A stretch of DNA of 12,282 nucleotides from Nitratireductor sp. (GTDB lineage Bacteria > Pseudomonadota > Alphaproteobacteria > Rhizobiales > Rhizobiaceae), in NCBI GenBank assembly GCA_020441735.1, contig JAGRLQ010000121.1:1-12282 (forward strand). Reading direction: 5' to 3'. This document shows, in pieces, positions 4,617 through 12,282 of this stretch. The position numbers were made by a program, and so were the translations under genes. Under the pieces are notes generated by a model, which was not told the origin of the DNA, ran no database searches, and saw only the letters and a program-made list of their open reading frames with translations. The number at the start of each line of letters is the position of its first letter. Position 1 is the first letter of the stretch.

Positions 4617-6717
4617 CGCCAATTTCGCCGAGCACCTCGATATCGATGCCGCCGGCGATTTCGAGATTGGAGATAACCGGTTGGGACGGGAACAGCCGCT
4701 CAATGATCATGCGCACATACTTGCGTGATTCAGGTGTCGTCGCGACCGCGAACTGATGGCCCTGATCGAACAGTTCCTTGATCTTCTTCTTGGCGTTCAG
4801 GCCGAAGCGCTCCAGTTCGTCGCTGGGCATCTGGAACTCCGCCAGCTCTCCACGGGCGTCACGCTGCAAGGCCTTGTTAAAGGCCTCATCCCAGTGGTTG
4901 CCCATGCGCAGAATCTTCAATTGCCCGTTTTGGGCCACGGTGCCGCAAATCTGCTGGGCAAGCCGCATCCGCACATGTTCGGCAATCTGCTCGCCGCGCT
5001 TGCAGTAGGGTGCGATCTCGGCAACCGCCTCAAGCACCTTGGTAACATTGCGAACCGATACGCGCTCGGCCAGGAGCATCTTGAAGACGGCCTGCAGGCC
5101 GGAGAAAGACAGATGCGACGGCGTGATCTCCTCGACCAGTTTCGCATATTCGCGATCCAGCCCGTCGATCAACTGGCGCATGTCCTTGTAGGAGAAGAGG
5201 TGATCGAGGTTGTTTCGAACCACCTCGCTGAGATGGGTCAGAACCTGGGACATCGGGTCAATGACCTGAAATCCCTGCAGTTTCAGTTCTGCAGCATAGA
5301 TATCCGGCACCAGCCAGGCTGTGCCACCAAATGCCGGCTCGCGGATCGATTCTGTCTCATACGGAATCTGCTCCGGCTTGTTGGTGATGATCATTGCATC
5401 CGTCAGGCTGACATCGTGCTGGGCAACGGCGGTACCGAACAGGCTGATCTTGTAGCTTCTGGGCGGCAGGCTGAGATCCTCCCGCACCTTTACTTCGGGG
5501 ATGACAAAACCGTACTCGCTGGCAAACTTCTTGCGCATCCGCGAGATGCGGTAACCCATCTCCTGATTATCAACGAGAATCTTGAGCCCGAGCTGCTTGC
5601 CGACCGACAGCTCCAGCGCGGCCACTTCCATGGAAGTCTGGATCGAGTCGGCATCCTGTTCGGCCTGTTCCTGAAGCCTGGCATCGTCGGCCGCCTTCTC
5701 GGCCCGCGCCCGCTGCCCCTTGCGAACGGGAATGATGTAGGCAACGAAAGCCATCGCTGACGCAAGCAGGATGAACGGAAAGAACGGCAGGCCCGGCGTC
5801 AGGCTCAAAAACGCCAGAAGGCCGGCGGCCACCACCAGCGCCTTGGGGTATCCGGCAAGCTGGGAAATGACGGCCTGATCAGCCGAGCCACGCGTTCCGC
5901 CCTTCGACACCAGAAGGCCCGCAGCAAGGGATACGATGAGTGCCGGGATCTGCGAGACAAGACCGTCACCAACCGACAGGCGCGTAAATACATCGGCAGC
6001 CTCTCCAACACTCATGCCATGACGCAGCACGCCAATGATGATGCCGCCGAATATGTTGACGGCGGTAATGATCAGGCCGGCAATCGCATCGCCACGCACA
6101 AACTTCGAGGCGCCATCCATGGAACCAAAGAAGGAACTTTCCTCTTCAAGCTCGCGCCGGCGTTTCTGCGCTTCCTTCTCATCGAGCAGGCCGGCAGACA
6201 GATCGGCATCGATCGCCATCTGCTTGCCGGGGATGGCATCCAGCGTGAACCGCGCACCCACTTCAGCGATGCGCGTTGCACCCTTGGTGATCACCACAAA
6301 GTTGACCGTTACCAGGATGATGAAGACGATGACCCCGATCACGAAATCGCCGCCCATGACGAATTTGGAAAAGCCGCTGATGATGTCACCGGCGGCCCGC
6401 TCTCCCAAATGGCCATTGGAGAGGATCAGCCGCGTCGTCGAAATATTGAGCGACAGGCGCAGCATGGTCGCGATCAGCAGGATCGTCGGAAAGGAGGAGA
6501 AATTGAGCGGCTGCTGAATCCACAATCCCACCATCAGGATGAGAACCGACAGGGCAATCGAAAAGGCAAGCCCGATATCGATCAGCGTCGGCGGGATCGG
6601 CAGGAACAAAATGGCCAGAATGACCAGAATGCCGATCGCGAAGATGACATCGCGGCTGTGATTGGAAAACGGGTCGAGCGGAGAGGATGCCGCAGGTGAC
6701 GCTGCTGTATTCGACAT
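4603..6717 (-). CDS. flhA: Flagellar biosynthesis protein FlhA (export gate and cargo receptor)
   Basis: A 704-residue protein of the FHIPEP family. Residues about 22-330 hold the membrane helices, including the strongly conserved cytoplasmic loop with GARFTLDAIPGKQMAIDAD. D170 there corresponds to the aspartate (Salmonella D208, from memory) tied to proton-driven export. The loop is followed by GSMDGASKFVRGDAIAG and GDGLVSQIPALIVSLAAGLL. A charged linker (about 331-355) leads to the large cytoplasmic domain, which binds chaperone-cargo complexes; a typical stretch there is VDNQEMGYRISRMRKKFASE. The start MSNTAASPAASS has GGGA four bases upstream. It lies 50 bases after fliQ and overlaps fliR. 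Length is usual for the family, and no frameshift or missing block is seen. Confidence 0.98.
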   Translation of the reverse strand: MSNTAASPAASSPLDPFSNHSRDVIFAIGILVILAILFLPIPPTLIDIGLAFSIALSVLILMVGLWIQQPLNFSSFPTILLIATMLRLSLNISTTRLILSNGHLGERAAGDIISGFSKFVMGGDFVIGVIVFIILVTVNFVVITKGATRIAEVGARFTLDAIPGKQMAIDADLSAGLLDEKEAQKRRRELEEESSFFGSMDGASKFVRGDAIAGLIITAVNIFGGIIIGVLRHGMSVGEAADVFTRLSVGDGLVSQIPALIVSLAAGLLVSKGGTRGSADQAVISQLAGYPKALVVAAGLLAFLSLTPGLPFFPFILLASAMAFVAYIIPVRKGQRARAEKAADDARLQEQAEQDADSIQTSMEVAALELSVGKQLGLKILVDNQEMGYRISRMRKKFASEYGFVIPEVKVREDLSLPPRSYKISLFGTAVAQHDVSLTDAMIITNKPEQIPYETESIREPAFGGTAWLVPDIYAAELKLQGFQVIDPMSQVLTHLSEVVRNNLDHLFSYKDMRQLIDGLDREYAKLVEEITPSHLSFSGLQAVFKMLLAERVSVRNVTKVLEAVAEIAPYCKRGEQIAEHVRMRLAQQICGTVAQNGQLKILRMGNHWDEAFNKALQRDARGELAEFQMPSDELERFGLNAKKKIKELFDQGHQFAVATTPESRKYVRMIIERLFPSQPVISNLEIAGGIDIEVLGEIGDGAV

Positions 6718-6767
6718 GCCTTCCCTACCCCCGTTCCGTCATCAAACACACGCCCCAGGTAACCCGG

Positions 6768-7034
6768 TCAGAAACCGGTCGAGATACGGTCATAGGTCAG
6801 CCGCGCCAGCAGGCCGAGCTGCGAGGCCATGTAGGGTGCGGTAAAGGAAGCAACCACCAGCACGGCGACGATCTTCGGAATGAAGGTCAGGGTCATTTCC
6901 TGAATCTGCGTCAGTGCCTGCAGCAACGCGATCAGCGTGCCGACTGCCATGGCAGTGATGATCATCGGCGCGGCTGTCTTGATCAGAACGCTGAAAGAAA
7001 ACTGCACCAGTTCCAGTGCTTCGGCTTCATTCAT
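6768..7034 (-). CDS. fliQ: Flagellar export protein FliQ
   Basis: An 88-residue protein with two membrane helices (about 14-40 and 50-75), the usual size for FliQ. Typical segments are SVLIKTAAPMIITAMAVGTLIALLQALTQIQEMTLTFIPKIV, with the QALTQIQE-x-TLTF-x-PK signature seen across flagellar and injectisome homologues (given here in parts: LLQALTQIQEMTLTF). It is one of the small subunits stacked on FliP/FliR in the export gate. GGGGA lies six bases before the ATG, and a perfect hairpin (7055-7074) lies just upstream of that. The gene is followed by flhA after 50 bases. Confidence 0.96.
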   Translation of the reverse strand: MNEAEALELVQFSFSVLIKTAAPMIITAMAVGTLIALLQALTQIQEMTLTFIPKIVAVLVVASFTAPYMASQLGLLARLTYDRISTGF

Positions 7035-7054
7035 CGTTTTCCCCGTTCTCCAAC

Positions 7055-7074
7055 ACCTGCCGAAACCGGCAGGT
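7055..7074 (-). other. Perfect 8-bp RNA hairpin between flgD and fliQ
   Basis: ACCTGCCG at 7055-7062 and CGGCAGGT at 7067-7074 are perfect inverted copies separated by four bases, so the transcript can form an 8-bp GC-rich stem with a GUUU loop. It starts eight bases after the flgD stop codon and ends about 20 bases before the fliQ ATG, with the fliQ ribosome-binding site (GGGGA) just beyond. There is no run of U after the stem, so it is not a standard intrinsic terminator. It could protect the 3' end of a processed upstream message, cause partial attenuation, or affect access to the fliQ start. The structure is seen directly; the role is inferred. Confidence 0.7.
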
Positions 7075-7082
7075 ACGCTACC

Positions 7083-7499
7083 CTATCGCGACAGAATGCG
7101 TGCGCCGTCACTCATCCGCACCGTACTTCCGTCCTGCAGATTGGCGATAACACCGCTGTTGCTGAGCGTCACCGAAGCAACCACGCCCTCGACGCTGCCA
7201 TCAGCGGATGCAACCGTCGCACCGATGAGCTGCACGGCTTCACCCGCTTGCCCCATGGAAAGCAGCGCCGTCAGGTGCTCGTTGGTTTTGATCTGCTGCT
7301 CGACACCCGAGAAGGATGCCAGTTGTGACAGAAACTGTGCCGGATCCGACGGATTGGTCGGGTCCTGGTTTTTCAACTGCGCGACGAGCAGGTTCAGAAA
7401 TGCATCATAGTCTGCAGTCTTGTTGTTGTTATCGGTCTTGGAAATAAGGTTGGTATTGTCGCCGGATGGCACGACAGCAGGAATGGTGCTCACGGTCAT
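7083..7499 (-). CDS. flgD: Flagellar hook cap / hook assembly protein FlgD, short form
   Basis: A 138-residue protein carrying the conserved FlgD N-terminal and core motif: YDAFLNLLVAQLKNQDPTNP at 31-50, then F-L-S-Q-L-A-S-F-S-G-V-E-Q (56-68) and AVQLIGATV (88-96). FlgD caps the growing hook so that FlgE subunits can fold and insert. The enterobacterial protein is about 230 residues. Here the region after LIGATV is only about 40 residues (enough for a few strands), so most of the C-terminal Tudor/Ig-like part is missing. Short FlgD proteins are common in Hyphomicrobiales, so this is not a truncation. The ATG overlaps the flbT stop in ATGA (7496-7499), with AGGAG just before it inside flbT. 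Confidence 0.94.
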   Translation of the reverse strand: MTVSTIPAVVPSGDNTNLISKTDNNNKTADYDAFLNLLVAQLKNQDPTNPSDPAQFLSQLASFSGVEQQIKTNEHLTALLSMGQAGEAVQLIGATVASADGSVEGVVASVTLSNSGVIANLQDGSTVRMSDGARILSR

Positions 7500-7966
7500 G
7501 CTCCTCTCTTGTCGGCTTGTTCCCTGCCCCCGTTTTCGCTGCTGTGAGCCTGCGCATAGGCGGCAAGCTTTGCAGTGCTGACAGATGGCGATTCAAGAAC
7601 CTCCGCCTCGGTATCGAAAAGGCCGCGAAGCGTTTTGAGAGCCTGGAAATTCTTGCCGGTGGATACTTCGACATCCACCGCTTTTACCCCTTCGACCAGT
7701 TCGCGGTTTTCAAGGGTGGACAAAAGCCCCTCGACCATGTCCTTGAAAAGCACCTGGGCATCGCCGGCCACCGATGGATCCATGAGCATGAGTTGGACCA
7801 CATAGTAGAGCTGCTTCAGTGGCGTGGTTGCATCCTCCTGCTGCAGAACGTGGTTCTCGAGCAGGAAAGTTGCGTCATTCATCAGTTCCAGCGAGACCTT
7901 GCGGTCGACCCGCAACACTGCGCCATTGATGAAGATACGTTCGTTGGCTCTGAGAAAGATTTTCAT
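7496..7966 (-). CDS. flbT: Flagellin synthesis regulator FlbT
   Basis: A 156-residue protein of the FlbT family: MKIFLRANERIFINGAVLRV at the start, FLLENHVLQQEDATTPLKQLYY in the middle (about 54-75), then a helical region and a loose charged tail (GGREQADKRGA). In Caulobacter FlbT binds flagellin mRNA and lowers its stability until the hook is complete, whereas in Brucella it has been reported to favour flagellin production, so the sign of the effect here cannot be told. It overlaps flaF and flgD by four bases each (ATGA), so flaF, flbT and flgD are probably translated in a coupled manner. No flagellin gene is in this window. Confidence 0.95.
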   Translation of the reverse strand: MKIFLRANERIFINGAVLRVDRKVSLELMNDATFLLENHVLQQEDATTPLKQLYYVVQLMLMDPSVAGDAQVLFKDMVEGLLSTLENRELVEGVKAVDVEVSTGKNFQALKTLRGLFDTEAEVLESPSVSTAKLAAYAQAHSSENGGREQADKRGA

Positions 7967-8319
7967 TTTGGCCCACCCAAACCTTTTAACATGGTTTCGT
8001 TGATTTCCCTGACAGTGCCAAATCCCATGTCAGGCTGTGATCGCATGGATTGCAGATGTTTAAGGACGAAAATTCCGACCGAGATGAACCCCGCCTTGAA
8101 CTCCTTGCTGCATTGGTTTTCCGGCTTGGCCAGATCCTCCATGAAGAAGCTCCACATACGGATATTGTGGTGTATTGCCATCGCCCGGGCAGCATAGTTC
8201 TGAGGGTTGGAGCGCGCTTCCTCGATCAGCCGTATCGCTTCGGAAAAGACTTCCTGTTCTCGGGTCCGAGCGTCCTGCTGACTATCCTCCAGCGTATCCA
8301 TGTATGCGTTACTGAGCAT
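7963..8319 (-). CDS. flaF: Flagellin assembly/synthesis regulator FlaF
   Basis: A 118-residue cytoplasmic protein of the FlaF family. The conserved part runs from about residue 17 to 115, with E-x-x-x-F-x-x-A-I-R-L-I near the start, then HHNIRMWSFFMEDLAKPEN, then KAGFISVGIFVLKHLQSMR and the closing INETMLKGL. FlaF works with FlbT on flagellin: in Caulobacter it is needed for flagellin secretion and binds flagellins. Their overlapping genes here fit that pairing. The ATG at 8319 lies 10 bases after the flgL stop, with GGGA about eight bases upstream. A second in-frame ATG six codons on is possible but less well placed. Confidence 0.94.
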   Translation of the reverse strand: MLSNAYMDTLEDSQQDARTREQEVFSEAIRLIEEARSNPQNYAARAMAIHHNIRMWSFFMEDLAKPENQCSKEFKAGFISVGIFVLKHLQSMRSQPDMGFGTVREINETMLKGLGGPK

Positions 8320-8329
8320 TGCGGTGTCC

Positions 8330-9379
8330 CTACAGATAATTGATCAGCGAAAGGCCCTGCAGACGTGAAGTCGCTGCATAGGATGCTTCCAGACTGATCA
8401 TGAGCTGGTTGATACGGGTAGCGGCCTCGTAAGCGTCAATGCCGACCAATTCCTCCACATGCGTGGTCAGAACATCCTTTTGAAGCGATAGACGTTGCTT
8501 GGCATCATCGACGCGCTGTTCCATGACGCCGAGATTTCCCTGTGAGTTCGCAAGATTGCCAACGCTGGTTGCCGCCAACTTGAAACCGCGATCGGCAACC
8601 GCTTCCAATGCCCCGCCGCCAATTGCAGAATCGGAGAACACTTCCACCAGCACAGCGGCCGATAGCGCTTCACGAAAACCGCCATCTGTAGCCGTTACGG
8701 GGTTTTCCACGATCTCACGCTGTGAGATGCGCGAGCGCATGCCGCGGTCGGCAGTGCCGCTCCACACCGTGCTCCAGTTCGCATCGTCGAACAGATCGGA
8801 ATAAGGCCCGTCGATGAACGCCTCCATCTGGGTCTTGGTGATGTTCTCTGCTGCAGGGTCGGACGGTGGGAAACCAAAATGGGTTTGAAACGACGTTTCA
8901 ACCATCGAGCGCGCCGCAGCCCCTTCAGCACTGCTGAAATCGATCAGTGATTTCTGGTCGGTATTGATGCCGGAGAATACGAACTCGCCGTTGAAGCTGG
9001 TATTCAGCGCCTGGCTCAGTGCCCCGGTCAGTTGCTCGCCCAGAGCTTTGAGCGTTGTGCGTTCGATATTGCCGCCAACAGCCGCAGAGACATTCTGCAT
9101 GAAGCTGTTTGTTGCATCGACCATGCTGCCCATGGCCGTCTGCATCGCTGTAAGTCGGGTGCCGAGCAGGCCATTCAGCGAAGCGATCTGGTCCAGGAAC
9201 CCGATCTGCGATTCCATATCGACAAACTGCGAAGTCTGCCCGCCCAGGCTTTTGCCAATGTCGGAAACCCGCCCCGAAAGCATTTCCTGATTGGCGGTGT
9301 TAAGCTGCTTCTGCACCGATTGGGTCTGCGATTGCAGACTGTGGTGAAGCGCGTATGTGCTGATCTGTCCGAGTTTCAT
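8330..9379 (-). CDS. flgL: Hook-filament junction protein FlgL (HAP3)
   Basis: A 349-residue protein with the flagellin-like fold of FlgL. The N-terminal coiled region begins MKLGQISTYALHHSLQSQTQ and continues with the QLNTANQEMLSGRVSDIG pattern shared with flagellins. The C-terminal helix carries LVGIDAYEAATRINQLMISL and the typical ASYAATSRLQGLSLINYL ending. The middle (about 120-270) is the variable surface domain. FlgL joins FlgK to the flagellin filament. ATG 9379 comes seven bases after the flgK stop, with GAGG about seven bases before it. Its likely export chaperone is the FlgN-like protein at 2972-3388. Confidence 0.95.
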   Translation of the reverse strand: MKLGQISTYALHHSLQSQTQSVQKQLNTANQEMLSGRVSDIGKSLGGQTSQFVDMESQIGFLDQIASLNGLLGTRLTAMQTAMGSMVDATNSFMQNVSAAVGGNIERTTLKALGEQLTGALSQALNTSFNGEFVFSGINTDQKSLIDFSSAEGAAARSMVETSFQTHFGFPPSDPAAENITKTQMEAFIDGPYSDLFDDANWSTVWSGTADRGMRSRISQREIVENPVTATDGGFREALSAAVLVEVFSDSAIGGGALEAVADRGFKLAATSVGNLANSQGNLGVMEQRVDDAKQRLSLQKDVLTTHVEELVGIDAYEAATRINQLMISLEASYAATSRLQGLSLINYL

Positions 9380-9386
9380 CGCCGCC

Positions 9387-10847
9387 TCACACCACCTGCA
9401 ACAACTGCATGAACAGCTTGTCGACAGCGTTCATTACCTTGGCTGAAGCCTGATAGGCCCGCTCCACCTGAAGCAGCGCCGACATTTCGTAGTCGAGATT
9501 GGGGCCGGAATCCTCCTGAAGCGTTTGCTTGATCTGGGATGCGAGGTCCTGTTGATAGGCAACACGGTCGCTGATTTCCTGCCGGCTCTGCTGAAGGCTG
9601 TCGAGCGAGGCGGAGGCAAAGGCGCTCAGGCTCATGTTCGAGCCCAGGCCTGCCTCGGCAGCAAACGCGATCTGCGTGTCCATGGCCATCGACATTTCAA
9701 ACAGCCGGTCGGCAAAGCCGGCGGCGCCACTCGTGTTTGAAATGTAGTCGGGGTCCCCGTTTATGCCCCCATCGCGCAACAGGCTGACATCTCCACCCAT
9801 CGCCGGATCGATCAGCGGATTGACTGCAAAACTGAACGCGATGCCCGGCTCGAGGACACCGGCCGGTGGAATTGCCGGCCCGCCGCTCCAGGTGAAAAGG
9901 CCGGCAAGCGGCGGTTTGCCGCCACCTGTCTGATCCGTTTCGGCAAACAACTCGATTGCAGCCCGGGCTACTTCATCCATCTGGTTTTGCTGCTGCAGAA
10001 GAATGTTGTCACGCAGCTCCAGCTGCCCAACCAGGCTGCCCGAATGGATGGGCAGGGAATTGTTGCCGGATATCGGAACCCCGTCGACCAGAACCGCATT
10101 GCCGGTTGTATTGGGTCCGTAGATCGGGATCGGTTCGAAGCTTACTTCGCGCGCCCGGCGATCGAACAACACCGCGCCATTGGAGGCAATCAGCATCATG
10201 TCGTTGTTTTCGCGGCGGATAACGGAAACGCCGATCAGTTCGGAAATCTCATTGATCAGCGTGTCACGCGTATCTTCACTGTCGAAAGCCTCCTGGCCCG
10301 ACTGAGCCGCCTTGACGATGGTCGTGTTTGTCTCTTCAAACCGGCCAAGAAGCTCGTTGAGCCGCGAAACGTCCTCGGCAATCGCCGCATCCGCCTGCTG
10401 CCGCAGATTGAGAATACCCTCATAGCTGTTGTTGACAGTGCTGGCGAACCCCTGAGCCCCCAGAACTGCCTGCGAAAGCAGCATCTCATTCGAAGGATTT
10501 GAGGCTGCCAGTTCGAGACTCTGTTTCAGCTGCTGCAGAGAGGAGGCCGCCGTTTCGGCAAACCCATCCCCACCCTGCAGCCGGGTCAGCTGGTCAAGGC
10601 CACTCAGAATAACGCTCGACCGCGAGAGGTTGGCGTTGGCCGAAATCGAGGCGGAAAAGATCGACGCGTTGACCTCCCGTGTAACCTGCACGCGGGTGGA
10701 AAACAGGTTGTCGGAATAGACTTTTGCGTCGCGCCTTACATAGTCGGGATTGTTGACCCCTGTAATGTTGTGCGAAACGGTCGACAACACTTTCGAACTG
10801 GTGTTGAGCGAATGTGATGCTGTCCGTAGCGCGTCAGTTAGGGTCAT
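9387..10847 (-). CDS. flgK: Hook-filament junction protein FlgK (HAP1)
   Basis: A 486-residue axial protein. The N-terminus has the rod/hook family motif: LSTVSHNITGVNNPDYVRRD at about 22-41, equal to the usual SxNIxNxNTPGY. The C-terminus has the matching coiled-coil ending LLQVERAYQASAKVMNAVDK-x-x-M-x-L-L near 456-483. Between lie the helical D1 part and a variable outer domain (about 220-420). FlgK is the first junction protein added after the hook. Its length is within the family range, short for enterobacteria (about 550) but common in alphaproteobacteria. The ATG is nine bases after the flgE stop, with GAGCGG upstream. Confidence 0.96.
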   Translation of the reverse strand: MTLTDALRTASHSLNTSSKVLSTVSHNITGVNNPDYVRRDAKVYSDNLFSTRVQVTREVNASIFSASISANANLSRSSVILSGLDQLTRLQGGDGFAETAASSLQQLKQSLELAASNPSNEMLLSQAVLGAQGFASTVNNSYEGILNLRQQADAAIAEDVSRLNELLGRFEETNTTIVKAAQSGQEAFDSEDTRDTLINEISELIGVSVIRRENNDMMLIASNGAVLFDRRAREVSFEPIPIYGPNTTGNAVLVDGVPISGNNSLPIHSGSLVGQLELRDNILLQQQNQMDEVARAAIELFAETDQTGGGKPPLAGLFTWSGGPAIPPAGVLEPGIAFSFAVNPLIDPAMGGDVSLLRDGGINGDPDYISNTSGAAGFADRLFEMSMAMDTQIAFAAEAGLGSNMSLSAFASASLDSLQQSRQEISDRVAYQQDLASQIKQTLQEDSGPNLDYEMSALLQVERAYQASAKVMNAVDKLFMQLLQVV

Positions 10848-10856
10848 GGCCGCTCA

Positions 10857-12113
10857 TTAACGTTTCAGCGAAATCAGCACATCCATCAGATCGGATCCGG
10901 TCTGAAACACCTTGGAATTGGCGGTGTAGCTGCGCTGCGACTCAATCATGATTGTAAGTTCAGTCGCCATGTCGACATTTGATTCTTCAATCGCACCGGA
11001 AACCAATGCGCCAAAACCCGGCTGCTCCGGAATGCCAACCACCACGTCACCTGACTCAATGGTTGCAGCATAGGCGTTGCCAGGCAGCGCCCTGAGATTG
11101 TCGGCGCTGGGAACCGTTGCCAGCGGAATCTGATACAGCGGCTCGGCATACCCGTTCTGATAGACGCCGTAGACAATGCCATTGCTACCGATCTCAACGC
11201 GTTCGACCGAAGCGGGCGGGTTGCCGTCAACATTGGCGGTGGGCACCGAATAGCCGGTACCGAGCTGGCTGATGCCGGTAAGGTCGAGCTCAAGCGAAGC
11301 CGGAGGGGCAAACGGAACCGTCATGCTGTTTGCCGACGTCGGCAGCAGGTAGCCGTTGGACGGGTCGAATTCCAGCGTGGTCTGGGCAAGCGGGCCGGAT
11401 GTGTAGGGAAATCCGCCGTTCGTCGCGGCGTCTTTGTCGTAGACAACAGCCTCCCAGGTCTCAGGACCTATCTTGGCAAAGTAAACGTCAACGGTCTTTT
11501 CATTGCCGAGGCTGTCATAGGCGAGCAGCGATGTCTTGCCGGAATATTCCGCACTGGCCGCATTGGCAGACGGCAAATCAGCGGCGGCAACCGCATCCGC
11601 GTTTGCCGGCAGGTTGGGTATCATCGAAGCCTGGGTACTACCTACCGCCTTCAGCGCCAGGCTGCCGACATTGATTTTTTCAAGGCCGGCAAATCCGTTC
11701 GCTACCGGCGCACTTGTCCCGTCGGAGATATTGTATCCCAGAAGCGCAAAGCCGGCTGCGTTGAGCAGATTGCCGCTGTCATCGGTGATGAAAGAGCCCG
11801 CACGGGTAAGGAAAAACTCGCCGCTTTCATCCTGGACGACGAAGAAGCCTTCGCCACTGATTGCCAGATCGGTTCCCGAACTGGTTCCCCGGATCGCACC
11901 CTGCTGGCTGATGGCCGACCGGGCGACGCTGCGGACACTGCCGGACTCATAGCTCGCCGTGGCGTTATCCAGAACCTGGGTGCTGAATTCGATGGATGAC
12001 CGCTTGTAGCCGGTCGTACCGGCATTGGCGATGTTGTCGGCCACCGTGGAAAGACGGTCCGCCTGAACAGCCATTCCAGAGACACTGGTTCTCATCATTC
12101 CGTACAAGCTCAT
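10857..12113 (-). CDS. flgE: Flagellar hook protein FlgE
   Basis: A 418-residue axial protein, of normal size for the hook subunit. The N-terminus MSLYGMMRTSVSGMAVQADR followed by LSTVADNIANAGTTGYKR is the rod/hook family signature. Next comes a D1 domain with the conserved GEGFFVVQDESGEFFLTRAG stretch (about 106-125), a middle FlgE D2 region (about 185-330), and the C-terminal SNVDMATELTIMIESQRSYT with N-S-K-V-F-Q-T before the end. FlgE polymerises into the hook and is exported by the gate encoded downstream. GGGGA lies six bases before the ATG. It is the first complete gene of the operon and follows rem by 80 bases. Confidence 0.97.
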   Translation of the reverse strand: MSLYGMMRTSVSGMAVQADRLSTVADNIANAGTTGYKRSSIEFSTQVLDNATASYESGSVRSVARSAISQQGAIRGTSSGTDLAISGEGFFVVQDESGEFFLTRAGSFITDDSGNLLNAAGFALLGYNISDGTSAPVANGFAGLEKINVGSLALKAVGSTQASMIPNLPANADAVAAADLPSANAASAEYSGKTSLLAYDSLGNEKTVDVYFAKIGPETWEAVVYDKDAATNGGFPYTSGPLAQTTLEFDPSNGYLLPTSANSMTVPFAPPASLELDLTGISQLGTGYSVPTANVDGNPPASVERVEIGSNGIVYGVYQNGYAEPLYQIPLATVPSADNLRALPGNAYAATIESGDVVVGIPEQPGFGALVSGAIEESNVDMATELTIMIESQRSYTANSKVFQTGSDLMDVLISLKR

Positions 12114-12193
12114 GGGATTCCCCGTCGTTTTGCCTTGGATGGAACAATGTTAGGAATTGAATCTTGCCTGAAACTGACCGCCAGCCGGCATGC
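12114..12193 (-). promoter_or_regulatory. Probable promoter region upstream of flgE
   Basis: The 80-base gap between the Rem/FtcR stop and the flgE ATG is the natural site for a promoter of the hook operon. On the minus strand TAACAT (12147-12152) could be a -10 element, with TTTCAG about 15 bases upstream as a poor -35. The weak match would fit a promoter that needs an activator such as Rem. I see no sigma-54 (GG-N10-GC type) site that I would trust. The stretch AATTCCTAACATTG is similar to one in the fliR-rod gene gap. The flgE gene could also be read through from rem. Confidence 0.35.
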
Positions 12194-12282
12194 TCAGGCG
12201 CTCAGCGCCATTGGACGGTCATTGACCATGGCCACGAACTGCCGATCGAGCTGATACCCAAGATAGCGCTTGGAATCGATCG
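12194..12282 (-). CDS. rem: C-terminal end of Rem/FtcR-type flagellar transcriptional activator (partial)
   Basis: The minus-strand frame from the right edge encodes 28 residues before a TGA at 12194-12196: it begins IDSKRYLGYQLD and ends VNDRPMALSA. The IDSKR-(F/Y)-LGY stretch matches my memory of the C-terminal end of Rem (Sinorhizobium) and FtcR (Brucella). These are OmpR-family winged-helix regulators with a modified receiver domain that switch on flagellar genes. The position directly upstream of flgE is also where rem/ftcR lies in those genomes. Only the end of the wing region is present, so the identification rests on a short match plus gene order. Confidence 0.7.
   Translation of the reverse strand, partial: IDSKRYLGYQLDRQFVAMVNDRPMALSA

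Noticed and set aside
4617..4703. N-terminal extension of fliR
   Set aside because: It lies entirely inside flhA and encodes a polar, cysteine- and serine-rich leader not seen in FliR.
4756..5760. Plus-strand open frame of 334 codons opposite flhA
   Set aside because: Shadow of the conserved flhA frame; the product has no recognisable domain.
6019..6699. Plus-strand open frame opposite the flhA membrane region
   Set aside because: The very acidic, Q/D/R-rich product is the typical antisense reading of hydrophobic membrane helices.
7083..7499. flgD as a truncated pseudogene
   Set aside because: The short form with intact core motifs and clean overlap with flbT is normal for this group of bacteria.

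Overview
The window is a stretch of a Hyphomicrobiales (Rhizobiales)-type alphaproteobacterial chromosome or chromid dominated by a flagellar operon on the minus strand. Support for this: the order (rem/ftcR)-flgE-flgK-flgL-flaF-flbT-flgD-fliQ-flhA-fliR is, from memory, that of Sinorhizobium, Agrobacterium and Brucella; FlaF and FlbT are alphaproteobacterial flagellin regulators; FlgD is the short form; and the codon use is moderately GC-rich. The genus cannot be named from sequence alone.

Right part (about 2508-12282), read on the minus strand from right to left. The last 28 codons of a Rem/FtcR-type OmpR-family flagellar activator (12194-12282) lie at the edge. An 80-base gap that probably holds the operon promoter follows. 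Then come the hook protein flgE, hook-filament junction proteins flgK and flgL, flagellin regulators flaF and flbT, hook cap flgD, and the export-gate membrane proteins fliQ, flhA and fliR. After a 90-base gap there is a tail of three genes: a FlgJ-type rod-binding protein without a muramidase domain, a FlgN-like export chaperone, and a one-pass FliL-like membrane protein. Most gaps are under 10 bases, and there are ATGA overlaps at flaF/flbT and flbT/flgD, a 14-base overlap at flhA/fliR and an 8-base overlap at flgJ-like/flgN, so this reads as one or two transcripts. The export gate (FlhA, FliQ, FliR) secretes the hook, cap and junction subunits encoded upstream. FlgN would chaperone FlgK and FlgL, and FlaF/FlbT would tune flagellin once the hook is complete.

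Left part (1-2507) is accessory and less familiar. It contains a LuxR-type regulator of 243 aa (1503-2234) followed by a secreted VasI-like periplasmic protein (775-1416), and then a small unrecognised protein of 111 aa (259-594), all on the minus strand. At the left edge on the plus strand is a LuxR-type helix-turn-helix domain (32-241) that is either a stand-alone 69-aa protein or the C-terminus of a gene cut by the window. The 273-base gap 2235-2507 separates this group from the flagellar operon and carries a very AT-rich patch.

The main points for a second look are a perfect 8-bp hairpin in the flgD-fliQ gap, a VasI-like protein next to a LuxR regulator with no type VI secretion genes in view, the unrecognised 111-aa gene, and a short CTAG/CTAA-containing motif that recurs in three intergenic gaps. 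I see no CRISPR array, tRNA, rRNA, insertion sequence or phage gene. Apart from these, the flagellar block looks ordinary and well conserved.
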